Assembly (NCBI GenBank): GCA_019279435.1
Contig: JAAALK010000283.1
Span: forward strand, 7,254,001-7,318,000
DNA length: 64,000 bases
Direction: 5' to 3'
From: Zizania palustris
Lineage: Eukaryota > Streptophyta > Magnoliopsida > Poales > Poaceae
How positions within the stretch are numbered: the stretch's first letter is position 1; each line of letters starts with the position of its first letter. The notes beneath the pieces were generated by a model. That model ran no database searches, had not been told where the DNA came from, and saw only the letters and a program-made list of their open reading frames with translations. Shown here one piece after another: positions 20,813 to 31,774 of this stretch. The translations under genes were made by a program, and so were the position numbers.

Positions 20813-23100
20813 ATTACTTTTACCGATGACTTTAGTAGATATGGCTATGTCTACTTGATGAGGTATAAGTGGGAATCCTTCAACAAGTTAAAGGAGTTCT
20901 AGAATAAGGTACAAAATCAGATGGGCAAGATAATTAAATTTCTACGATCGGATCATAGGGGTGAATATTTGAGCCAGAAGTTTAGTGATCATCTGAAGCA
21001 GCGTGGAATTGTTCCACAACTGACTCCACCTGGCACGCCTTAGTGGAATGGGGTGTCCGAGCGGAGAAACTGCACTTTGTTGGACATGGTGTGGTCCATG
21101 ATGAGTCACACTAATATTCCATTATCCTTTTGGGGTGACACTTTAGAAACCACAACTTTCACGATTAATAGAGTTCCATCTAAGTTAGTAGAGATAATGC
21201 CATATGAGATGTGGTTTGGGAGGCATCCCAGTTTGTCTTTTCTAATGATTTGGGGATGTGAGGCGTATGTCAAACATATGATGTCTGACAAACTTAGTCC
21301 TAAGTCTGACAAGTGCTTTTTTGTGGGGTATCCTAGGGAAACCAAATGATATTATTTTTATAATAGAGAGGAGGGCAAAATGTTTGTCGCTAGGAATGGT
21401 GTATTCCTTGAGAAAGAGTTTCTCTCAAAAGGAGTTAGTGGGAGGATTGTCCATCTTGAAGAGGTTTGAGAGCCACTGAAAAGTGTTGTAGATCCCACTA
21501 AGGCAGAGCAGGATGCGCCAGCCACATGGAGGTCTGGGATAGTAGTCCATGCACCAAAGAGGTACATGTTCTTGTCCACTAGGTATCGTGACGTGTTGTT
21601 GTTGGACAACGACGAACCCAAGACCTATGCGGAAGCAGTGATGGGACCAGACTCTGAGAAATGTCTTGGAGCCATTGGATCTGAGTTGGAGTCCATGCGT
21701 GTCAATCATGTTTGGAACTTGGTTGATCCACCTGATGGTGTAAAAACTATTAGTGTAAATGGATCTTCAAGAAAAAGATAGACGTTGATGGAAATGTTCA
21801 CATCTATAAGGCACGATTGGTGGCTAAAGGTTTCATACAGATTCAAGGTGTTGATTATGATGAAACATTTTTGCTCGTCGTTATGCTTAAGTCTATTTGT
21901 ATCATCCTAGGAATTGCCAAATTTTATGATTATGAGATATGGAAAATGGATGTCAAGACGGCTTTCCTGAATGGAAACCTAAGTGAGGATGTGTACATGA
22001 CACAACTTGAAGGTCTTGACGATCCAAAAAATGATGGGAAAGTTTGTAAGTTGCAGAAGTCCATTTATGGGTTGAAGCAAGCTTCTCAGAGTTGGAATCT
22101 TCATTCTGATGAGGTAGTCCAAGGGTTTGGCTTCATCAAGAGAGAAGAAGAGCCTTGTGTTTACAATAAGGCTAGTGGGATATCACTTATATTTCTGATC
22201 TTATATGTGGATAACATATTATAGATCGAAAATGACATTCCTTCGTTGAATGCTGTCAATTCTTCATTGAAAATAGTTTTTCAATGAAAGACCTTGGAGA
22301 GGCGGCATACATTTTGGGCATAAATATCTATAGAGATAGATCAAAATGGCTAATTGGATTAAGCCAGAGTATATACATTGACAATGTTTTGAAACAGTTC
22401 AAAATGGAGAATTCCAAGAAGGGATTTCTGCCAATGTCACATGGTATTTCTCTTAACTAAGACTCAGTGTGCTGCGACACCTGATGAGCTAGAGAAAATG
22501 AGTGTGATCCCGTATGCCTCCTCGATTGGGTCCATTATGTAGTAAAAAGTTACTGGCAGTAGTAAAAAGTATCCTCACGTACTTGAGAAGAACTGAGAAA
22601 ATGTTCCTAGTTTACGGCGGTGAAAAGGAGCTCATTGTAGGTGGTTACACCGATGCTAGCTTTTAGACCGATAAAGATGATTCTCGATCGCAATCTGGTT
22701 TTGTGTTCTCCCTCAATGGTGGCAGAGTAAGTTGTAAGAGTTCTAAGCAAGACACAGTGTCCGATTCTTCAATAGAAGCTAAGTATATCGTAGCTTCAGA
22801 AGCATCAAAGGAGGTCGTTTGGATCAAAAAGTTTGTCTCTGAGCTGGGTGTTGTTTCTAGTACGTCTAGTCTAGTGGACCTCTATTATTATAATAGTGGT
22901 TCCATGCGCAAGCTAAGGAGTCAAGGTCACACCAAAAGTCTAAACATATACTTCGGTGATATCACCTTATCTGCGAGATCATAGAGAGAGGTGATGTGAA
23001 GATTTACAAGGTGCACACGGATTTGAACATACCAGATCTATTGACAAAACCTCTTCCACGGCCTAAGCATGAGACGCAACTGAGCTCCATGGGTATTTGA
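20813..23100 (+). pseudogene. Ty1/copia integrase, reverse transcriptase and RNase H, second fragment
   Basis: It continues the integrase as FTDDFSRYGYVYL, then SDHRGEY, WNGVSERRN and LSFWGDTLET. RT follows with ARLVAKGFIQIQGVDYDETF, MDVKTAFLNGNL, YGLKQASQSW and LYVDNIL (catalytic YVDD reduced to YVDN). RNase H has SSIEAKYIVASEASKE, then the end DLLTKPLPRPKHE and a TGA at 23098. At least two stops replace expected glutamines: TAG at 20900-20902 (F-stop-NKVQ) and TAG at 21041-21043 (TP-stop-WNGV, where Q is near-invariant). Several frameshifts and further stops lie between 22224 and 22700. The gene is dead. Confidence 0.93.
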
Positions 23101-23134
23101 TAATTCCGTGTGTAAGTCATGTGTATGTGCAAGA

Positions 23135-23514
23135 TGTTAGAAGTGTCTATGCTAATGTAAGAGGATAGTTGTTATCTTGTTCCTTGAATCAATGTCATTT
23201 ACATTTCATTAATGAGTTGATTACTTGTTATGTCAAACTATTTTTTTTATAACGATATTTTTCAAATGGATCCCTAATCTTATCGTCATGTGGGACAATG
23301 ATGATACATATGTTAGCACATCTGAGTGATTAACGATCACATTTCATAGATAATAGATATAGAGATGTCATATGAGCGATGTGAACACATGTTGGTGAAC
23401 ATGGTGTTGGATAGACCCACTTGAGATACCGCTGGGATTGTTATTGTAATGTGCCATCGGTTGTCATCTCAAATGGTGTACCTACAGAGTCCTTAGACCT
23501 GAGATCATCATTTC
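23135..23514 (+). repeat. Ty1/copia 3' LTR, first part
   Basis: It begins TGTTAGAAGTGTC about 35 bp after the polyprotein stop, the usual position for a copia 3' LTR. A degenerate purine tract precedes it. It is interrupted at 23514 by Tat-2; the ATTTC target duplicate ends here and recurs at 41667-41671. Confidence 0.75.
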
Positions 23515-24519
23515 TGTTGGGGGAATAAGTTTCCCTTGAACAGGGGCCAAATGACGTCAGCCTCCGACAGCCTTCGGCTCGGAGCCCGACACCGTCGAAG
23601 CCTGTTCCTTTCTGAAGAAGTTGTTTCCAAGTCCCTGGGTACACTTCAAAGCCCGCTGGAGCGAAGCCTCCTAACCCCTTCGGAGTCCTCCAGAGTGAAG
23701 CCCTCAAGATCAATTAAAGATTGCCAGAAGCTAAGTATCAGGCTAACTTCGAAGTTAGCCTCTGGGCCTTGTTCGGAGTTAGCCTTCGAGCCTTGTTCGG
23801 AGTTAACCTTCGGGCTCTATTCGAAGTTAACATTCGGGCTCTATTCGGAGTTAACCTTCGGGCTACCTTCGGAACTCCTCAGAGCTAGTCTTCGAACCCT
23901 TTCAAGCCAATTCAAAGCCAAGTCTCCCAGACCCCTGTTCGGAGCCCCAGTTCGAAGCTCGGTTCAGAGTATACTTCGAAGCCCACTTCGGAGTGTACTT
24001 CGAAGCCTCCCTCACAGCCTCCGCCTGAAGAGCTTCAGCCCCTACTCCGAACCCAGGAAATATCTGCGCCTCGCTACAGGGTAGAAGCCATACCGGGGGC
24101 CCCTCCGCCCCTAGTATGTCATTTAGCTGGTCAGAAGTGATGTTGTCTGACACGTCTGTAAAGCTGTAAAGCAATTTTGTACAGTAGCTAGATTCTCTTC
24201 CACTTTTTGCCCCTATAAGCCTAGGACTTATAGAGGGCATTTTGGTCCTTTCCTTAAGGCCTGCGTGCCTATAAAAGCAGGGCCAAGCCCTTGTAACAGA
24301 ACACCTTCTACAGGGCCATGAAACCCTAGAGTTTACTACACCACACCGAGGCATACTATGCCAAATCCACCACAAACTGGATGTAGGGCTATTATCCCTA
24401 GGGGAGGTCCGAACCAGTATAAACCTTTTCTCCCTCTGAGAGAACCCTTTGAGGTTCATTCTACACCCTGTATACACACATACAAAACATGTGCTGTATC
24501 TAACAAAATTGCTACAACA
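23515..24519 (+). repeat. Tat-2 5' LTR
   Basis: 1005 bp, TGTTGGGGGAATAAG to GCTACAACA. It contains a run of 24-25-bp units (TTCGGAGTTAACCTTCGGGC type, about 23743-23880). A TATAAAAG box at 24270-24277 is the likely sense promoter. The composition is rich in CTTCG/CGAAG words. Confidence 0.95.
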
Positions 24520-24538
24520 GTTGGCGCCGTCCGTGGGG
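24520..24538 (+). other. Tat-2 primer-binding site
   Basis: GTTGGCGCCGTCCGTGGGG follows the LTR directly and is identical to the Tat-1 PBS. Same inferred tRNA-Asp-type primer. Confidence 0.85.
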
Positions 24539-25596
24539 AACTTAGTCCTAAAAGCTAAGTTCTCTGCCACTGTCTGCAACTCGAAGTGCGCTTGAGGGGG
24601 GAACTTCGAAGCTTTCTTGCTTCGCACACCCACCGGCAAGGGGCTTCTGGTGCAGTTTGAAGGCCATCTTCGCCTTCCCCCATCCTTTGCATTTCGGAGC
24701 TCACCCTTTAGCAAGGGGCTTCGCTTCGTGTGTCGAAGGCCATCAAAGCCCCAGGGGCTACGAGGCAAGCTTTCACCCACTCTACGAGGTATGTACACTA
24801 TCCGATGTACCACTTCAATGTACGATTTTGCAATTACTTTGATATAAAATCGAAGCCCTGCTTCACCTAAAATCGAAGCCCTGCTTCGCCTTAGATCGAA
24901 GCCCTTCTTCTCCTTAAAAATTTGAAGCCTTGCTTCTTCTTATCAAAAACCCAAAGCCTTGCTTCGCTTTACAAAATCCGGAGCGACCCTCCGAAGGCTA
25001 CACAGCGCCTCCGGGCCCATAGCAGTGGGCTTTGAGACTTCCAGGCGACGGCTCGGCAAGTCTGGGATTCCAGGTTCCGGCCTGATGCATCCCCGGGTCG
25101 AAGGTGGCCCAGGGTCGAAGGTGGCCCAGGGTCGTAGGTGACCTAGAGTCGAAGGTGGCTCAACCTATCGCAGGTTCGGTGAATCCACACCAAATATCCT
25201 TTTCATTATAGGACCAAGCTCAAGAAGCCTTGCTTCGCTATCTAAACACGCACCGAGGCCTCGCCTCGCATGACGTGACCCATTCTAAGAATTAATCATC
25301 TCAAAGTCATGCTTCGCTCAAAAATCTAAGTGTGTTTCAGAGCCTTGCTCATGCACAACATCCAAATCCTAGCCTTGCTCAAAAATCTAAGTGTGTTTAA
25401 ACCGAGGGGGGCCTTCGGACCTAGCTACCTCGAGGACCGCCCATAACTAGCGAAGTTCTTCAAAATCCTCAAGTACTTCGAAGTCAACATTCGGAGACTG
25501 AGCCTGGGTAGGTATAAAACACCCCCGCATTTATATTAATAAACTGATAATTTTTTACAAGCCTACAGCTAAGAATTACAAGGAGCCTAAGGAGAT
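24539..25596. other. Tat-2 leader without coding sequence, with degenerate repeats
   Basis: This holds the region where gag would be expected, but neither strand shows gag-like motifs. From about 24843 to 24970 degenerate ~27-bp units of the form ATCGAAGCCCTGCTTCGCCT occur. From about 25097 to 25160 there are 20-bp units of GGTCGAAGGTGGCCCAG. These lie just 3' of the antisense gene, matching the position of the tandem arrays in Tat-1 and Tat-3. I found no equivalent of the terminal antisense exon. Confidence 0.6.
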
Positions 25597-28310
25597 CTAC
25601 ACCTTTGGAGGCGGAGGTGCCGACGTCGAAGGCTGATTTGGCGAGGCAAGTGCCCTGGCTCGATGAAGCCGGAGGGCCTTCTGGAGCTCAAGGACCGCTT
25701 CGCAGCCTTGGTCCTTCCAAGGCTCCTGAAGTCGCTGCCAAGCTCCACGGACGCCAGTCGGAGGCGTCACCAAGTGCTGGCCTCCGAAGGCCACCGGAGT
25801 TGCGGAGGTTGCTGATTCGAGTTGGTTGCACCCCGCGTCGTGAAGCATTTGCAACACCCCTTGACCCGCCACTCGGCCGGCCATCAAGGCGAAGCCCTTC
25901 AGAGATTGCTCCATCGTCGAAGCCACCATCTTCAAGAATGCAGCGCGGTCCCCAATTAGATCCCGGCTGCCGAAGTCTGGAGCCCGACACTCGGTCCCTA
26001 TTTGTTGCAAGACCTTGGTCAAGCTCAGAGTGGCTTCGTCGATGTTGCCAACGACAAAGTCCTCAAGGCACTGAGCTCATTGGCGGAGCTCGGAGTTCTC
26101 CTTCACTAGTTGGGCTTCGGCATCCTTTGCAGATTGAAGCTCCGCTCGGAGCTTGTCGATCTCCGAGGCCAAGGCTTCCCTAGCCTTGTCAGCCTCTGCC
26201 CTCGCTGCCCCGGCAGATGCTTCGACCCACCTCCGCTTCTCAGCTTCCACCGAGACTTCACGTCGGAGGGCCTCTTTCTCCTCCGCCAAGCGTGTCATCC
26301 ACCTGTACGCAAAGGTTGATGTTGCTGCGTTCAATGCGAAGGCCTGGAAGAATTCAAGAAAATCATAAGTGTTGATCGAAGACCAAAGTATAACTCAAAG
26401 GCTGCGTAGGACTTCGCTCACCTGGATGAGGGCTTCGTTCGCATTGATGAAGTGGTCCATGGGGTTCGCATGGCTAAGTTGAGCCACCAAGCCTGCTGCC
26501 TCCACAGCTGCGCAGCCCTCATGGAAGCTGTTGATGGCCGCCTCCATCACGGCTCCCTTCGGCTGTAGAGGTCGGACGATCTCCTCCGCCACAACTACCT
26601 GCACAAGCTTCGACAGTGAGGGGTTTCAATCCACTACCTCCACTACCTCGACTTCCTCGTCGCTTCAGAGGTCCCCTTCGTCATGGTCGTTGCCTCCGTC
26701 TTCTTCAGACGAGGAGCTGTCGGACCCCGAGCTACTGCTGCCGCTACTGCTGCTACTGTAGGAGGCCTCCGCTAGCTTTGGCGCGATGGACCTCGCACCG
26801 GCGTCATCTTCTGCAAAAAATATCAAGTCAAAATCCACATATAAAAGAGAAGTATGTTTGAAGCGGTTAACTTCGTCGGAGATTTCTTCGAAGGTAGAGG
26901 GGTCAATGTGTGCCCCCCAGTCCCTTCGCTGCGAAGCGAGCGCATCGACCTCCCCGCCTGGAGCCGTCGCCATCGAGGTCGTTGCTATCACCTTGGTAGG
27001 CGGAGCACTTGTGGGCTCCGCTTCTGTTTGAGGGTCCGTGGCCACTGCCTCCACCGGAGTAGAAGATTCGGTCGCGGGGACCTCCGGCCGAGCCCTCGAA
27101 GTTTCGGGCTCGTCATCTTCCACCTTTTCCTCTTGAAGCTAGTTGTCGAAGCTGCGAGGTGGGAGAAGTCTAGCAGAGCCTAGACCTCCTCATAGCCAAG
27201 CAGGGTCCACACCCCGTTCCAGTGCTCCAAAGACCCCACCGAAGCAAGCCGCTGGGCTTGCTCCTCCGGTGTCGGGGCCCCAACAACGCGCTCCGCCGCC
27301 GCAATGGCCTACTCCGGAGTCCTCACTTCAAGATTGGCTTCATAAAGATCCAAGTCAGAGTAAAGTTTTTGCGAAGTATGAAAGTGGAAAAGCTTCGAAG
27401 GCTTACCAAGGCGTTCAAATGCCACCTCGTTTAGGCCCCCTCGGCCCGAAGCTTGGAAGAGCCCCTCCAGCCAAGAGCGCGCAAGGGGGCTGAGCCGGAG
27501 GGTGATGAACTCCTCCACGAGGTCCCTCATGCTCATCTTCGCTGCCACTCTCCGAAGGAGCGAGATCCTCGAGCGAAGGGTGTCGGGGCTCGTCTTCACC
27601 ACCCCTTCACGTCGGTAAGAAATAAGGGCATTGGAACTCCGAACGGGAGAGTTCGCACCGATGGAGGCGTAGAACCACCCTTGATCCCACTTCGAGTACC
27701 TTTTGCTGTTGGCGGCCCTCGCAGGGAAGACATCTTGGTATTCCCTCTGAAGCTGGAAGTTGGCGCTTCCAAAGGCCAAGGCCCTCTTGACGCGATCTGC
27801 ACCTTCCCTTGGCTTCGGTTGGTAGTTAGCGTCATGAAGGGCAACGAAGACGTCTGCGCGGCCCTCGCAACCTTCGGCCCTCATGGCCCATTCAAAGACA
27901 GCAAGCCTTGCCACGGCGTTGGGTGAAAGTTGAGGAAGTTCAAGGTTGTAAGCCATCAGGACTTCGCTCAACATCCCCACTGCTGGCAGCCTAAGGCCGG
28001 CTTTGAAGAAGGCTTCGAACAGCACCACTTCGTTAGCCCGAGGTCTCGGTATAGCCTCTGACTTCTCCGGAATTCGAAGCTGGATCTTCCCCGCAATCCT
28101 TCCTTCGCAGGCCCTCCGGGCGAACTCCAATGTAGAGATCGAGGCCCTCATCTCCAGTGTTTGCTCAAACTTGTCGGATGGTGACCGAAGGTCCCTTGGT
28201 CCTAGCCGCCTTGGTGCAGGCTTCGCTGCCACAGCTTCCGCTGCCTGCAGCTGGGCGGAGCTCGAGTTCATGCCCAAGGCCAAAGCCTTCGAAGCAACCT
28301 TTTTCGGCAT
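25597..28310 (-). pseudogene. Antisense gene of Tat-2 (gypsy-type transposon domain, coiled coil)
   Basis: The ATG at 28310 begins MPKKVASKALALG. The core ANEVVLFEAFFKAGLRLP and LPQLSPNAVARLAVFEWAMR aligns with Tat-1 and Tat-3, followed by ANFQLQREYQ, MSMRDLVEEFITL and ERVVGAPTPEEQ. Then come a Ser/Glu-rich region (about 26665-27123), a coiled coil (26077..26334) and a C-terminal part GGQHLVTPPTGVRGAWQRL. An intron at 26421..26344 (78 bp, CAG/GTGAGC to TTCCAG, phase 0) occupies the same place as the Tat-1 intron at 12545. TAG at 27311-27309 replaces the Gln of the homologue (TSEQIV). The final apparent stop PPKV-stop coincides with a splice donor, as in Tat-1. Function unknown. Confidence 0.8.
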
Positions 28311-28353
28311 TTTGTGGATCTTCGGCGTGAAGGGGCTAAGGCTAGGGACGGGT

Positions 28354-31300
28354 TGTAGCGCACCGATTTAACAAATCGAGACATTATTGAATTTCATAAG
28401 AAAAACAATAATACAAGAGGTTCATCATGCGACAATCGTACATACGACAGTGTTCATGGTACGCAGACCATATTTATTACATCATTGTTTAAATAAAAAC
28501 AGTAAGGTAAAATAATTAGAAAATGGCATGACGAACGTCTTCTTCAGGATTTTTCTCCCCGACTGGGTCGCTACTCCAGACCGTCCTCGTAGTAAGCATC
28601 CTCTGTGGGGTCCAACGGGTATGAGTACAAAAGTACTCAACAAGCCACCGCAAAATGCAAATAATAATGCAGGGTAATAAACAAGGAAGGATAATGGCTA
28701 ACATTGCGGAATAATGCAGTTGCAGTTATTGCATTTAGTGTAATCATATTTTAATCACGCGGAAAGTAAACATGAACATCATCAACATCAACTAACTCGA
28801 GGGGTACAGTCAGCCCCACCTCGCTCAACGGTCCTTACATGTCAATCCATCATGCACATACATATTCAAAATAAACTAACTGGGGGATGTCACGCAACCC
28901 CGCCCTTGACCGTGGGCTCGGCTTTTCGAAAAGATTTAAGACTCTGATCAGAGATGTACTACTGTACCCACAAGGCACGCACTCATCCCAAACGAGATGA
29001 CCCATTTCACGGGAACTCTGGCCAAAACCTCAATATGAGATGTTCCAAGCGATAACCACCCGCTCTAGGTTTCGCCGGCGCGCCGGGCCGCATCCCGGCT
29101 AACGTCGCACCCCCTTTTGCGCCACATTAGTACAAGTCACCCGCAGGTGCAACTTGACCCATCTCCAAATGGTGGCCTCGGTTTGGAACAACCCATACCT
29201 TAGTTAGGACTTACCCACTAGACTTGTGGTTAGTACGTAAGTGTATTGCAATGGATCCCTCAGACCGGTCCTTATAGTGCCCCGGGTGCTACCAACCAAT
29301 GCCCTAGCTTGCACCCGGAACCCACCATGCATACACTCACAACCATGACTCATCACCAACAGAGTTTCCAAGGATAAGAAGTAACGGGGATCATATAATA
29401 GAACCATTTTGCTACGACTCATTTTTATCCTATAGCGGCCGTGTCAATACATTGGACACTAGCTAATATCATTGACCATAAGGTGACAAGGAGGTTAGGC
29501 GAGATAGCATGGCTTGGGTTGCACATCAAGGTCGGGGGATCCTAAATCAATATAATGTAAGGGTTCATTTGACTAATGCATATATAACCTATGTGTTTTA
29601 GCGATAGTTTAATCAAACATGGGTTCAATATGCTCAAAAGATTGGTTTGGTGACTTGCCTTGTTCAGCGAAAGGCGAGGGAGGGACTTCCGGGAAGTATT
29701 CCGGTTCCTCGACGACGTCGTAGTCTTTTCAATAAAATAAAATAAAAGAACACAACATTCAATCAAACAATATAGCATTACATGATAAGCACATAAGTTA
29801 AAGTTGGTTTGATTTAAAATAAGATAAATTCAATTGTTAAGGTTCTGAAATTTATTTCATAAATAATTTTAAAGGGATTAAAATGAAGGGTTGTCCTTTT
29901 TAGAAAACAAATGTTTGAATGTGAATAGCCCCATATTAAGTTCCTTAATGATTTATGAAATGAAAAGTTCATGTTATTTTGAGGGCTTTCAGTACATGGA
30001 CAGAAAAGAATTAATATAAATTTTTCTGAAGTTTAAATGTTTGAATTCATATTTTAATCATAGGGGCATTTGAATACTTATTTAAATAAACATGAAAATT
30101 CAAAGTAAGCCTACTGTTTTTATTACACAAACATGTAGAGAGTAATATTATGAATTTTCTGAAAGTGGAATGGCAATTTTTAGAGTTCAAATGCACCAGA
30201 TATGAATTTTACAAGTTTAAAAGTATTTCTGAAATTTATTTTCCATTTTTAAACTCCTCGGGTCCACGGTGAGCAAGGCCCATGGTGAACCCGCGCACTG
30301 TGCGCGTGCGCCGGGTCGATCTGGACCGTCGGATCCAGATCCGACGCGCGAGGGCGAGGCGGGGCGCGTAAGTTACGATGGACGGTCAGGATTAAAACGT
30401 GCGAAGGGGTACCACGTGGACGCACGAGATCGCACGCCGGTTTTAAATGAAAACGAACGCGTGAGATCAAAACGTAACGCTTTGACCAGATCCGACGGTG
30501 CGGATAAGATCGCGTACGTGGGCTCACGCGCGTCGTTCGATCACGATCGCACGGTCGGGATCAGATCCGACACGGCACGGGTACTCGACCAGTGCCGGTC
30601 GTCTTCTCCGACGACGGCGAGCGGGCCAGCGGCCACGGCGAGCAACGGCGGTCCTAGCTAAGCCTAGAAATAGAAGGGGGATGCTACGGCGGTCACGATG
30701 GTACCTTGGCGGCGGTTCGGGGATGACGGGGCGTGGCCGGCGACGAGGGTAGACGCGGAAGGCTCCTCGGGTACTTGACGGCGACGGTGTTACGGCGATC
30801 TCCTTGACCAGCGGAGACGTGGCCGAGGTAGGGGACGTCCTTGCGGTCACGACGGTGGCGGAGGCGCGGGCCGGGGTGGTTCGAGGCGACGGCGAGGGGC
30901 GGCCGGAGGCGAAGCAGGGGGAAAACGCTCAAAGGCGAAGGGAGGGCGCTCTGTTCGTTCTCGAAGCGAGTGGGCATGGGGGTCGGACGCGGCGTAGGCC
31001 GGGGGTTAAATAGGACACCGGAGGGGGCTCGCATGCAAGGAAAGCCGAGGGGGGGCTTTACTCACCGGCGACGGCGCGGCCGGGCGCATGAAGGCGATCC
31101 AGGGGCTTAAACGCGCGCCTTAACGCGCTTAATTGACCGGTGGGCCTCGGGGGAGTTAATGCCGGCCTCGGTTTAACGGAAGGGGGAGCCGGCGAGGGGA
31201 TCCGAGGCGAAGTTCTCGCCGGCGGGATTAGGGGGGGCTGGCGCGAGGTTGAAGACGGTTCTGACGAGCGGGGGCCACTGGCCAGCGAGCGCGGACGAGC

Positions 31301-31731
31301 GAGGGAGGCAGCTGACGGGTGGGGCCGGGTTGTCGGGTGCGCGCGCGAGGGGAGGAAATCGGAGCTGACAGGTGGGGTCCGGATGTTAGTCTAAGGCGCG
31401 CGGGGTAACGGGCTGGGCCGGCCGGGAGAGAGAGAAGGGAGGGAGGGGAGCCCATTACTGTTACTAAGGTTTTTCAGATTTAAAATAATTGCAGAAAATG
31501 GATTAAATATTTTGGGGTATTTCCAGAGTGGATAAAAATTTATAAAAATTCTCAAAAACATTTCTTGGCTTTAGGATCATATACAAAAATTTCACCTCCT
31601 AGTTTGGCCATCTACTCTATGTTGTAGTTAAAAAGGGTATAAAGGAGTATTAAAAGTATTTTCAGAAATAATAATTCCAAGAAATTGAATTTAATAATAT
31701 TTTTATTGTTTTGAAAATTTGGGGTGTTACA
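28354..31731 (-). repeat. Tekay-type 3' LTR
   Basis: 3378 bp, TGTAGCG to GGTGTTACA on the plus strand. It contains an internal GC-rich domain (about 30260-31440) whose long open frames I attribute to composition. A block with the 12-bp palindrome CTTTTCGAAAAG lies at 28922-28933. Differences from the other LTR are scattered substitutions and small indels, roughly one per hundred bases by eye. Confidence 0.95.
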
Positions 31732-31745
31732 AACCTATCCCCCTT
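31732..31745 (-). other. Tekay-type polypurine tract
   Basis: The minus strand reads AAGGGGGATAGGTT directly before the LTR start TGTAACACC, in the expected position 3' of pol. Confidence 0.85.
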
Positions 31746-31774
31746 ACAAGAATCTCGTCCTCGAGATTGGAACG

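Noticed and set aside
25605..26368. Plus-strand frames opposite the Tat-2 antisense gene
   Set aside because: They are shadows of the minus-strand coiled-coil exons, which have homologues in Tat-1 and conserved splice sites.
30249..31455. Many open frames on both strands, repeated at 39242..40459
   Set aside because: They lie in the GC-rich core of the two Tekay LTRs and are open on both strands because of composition, with Arg/Pro/Gly-rich translations typical of non-coding GC-rich DNA.
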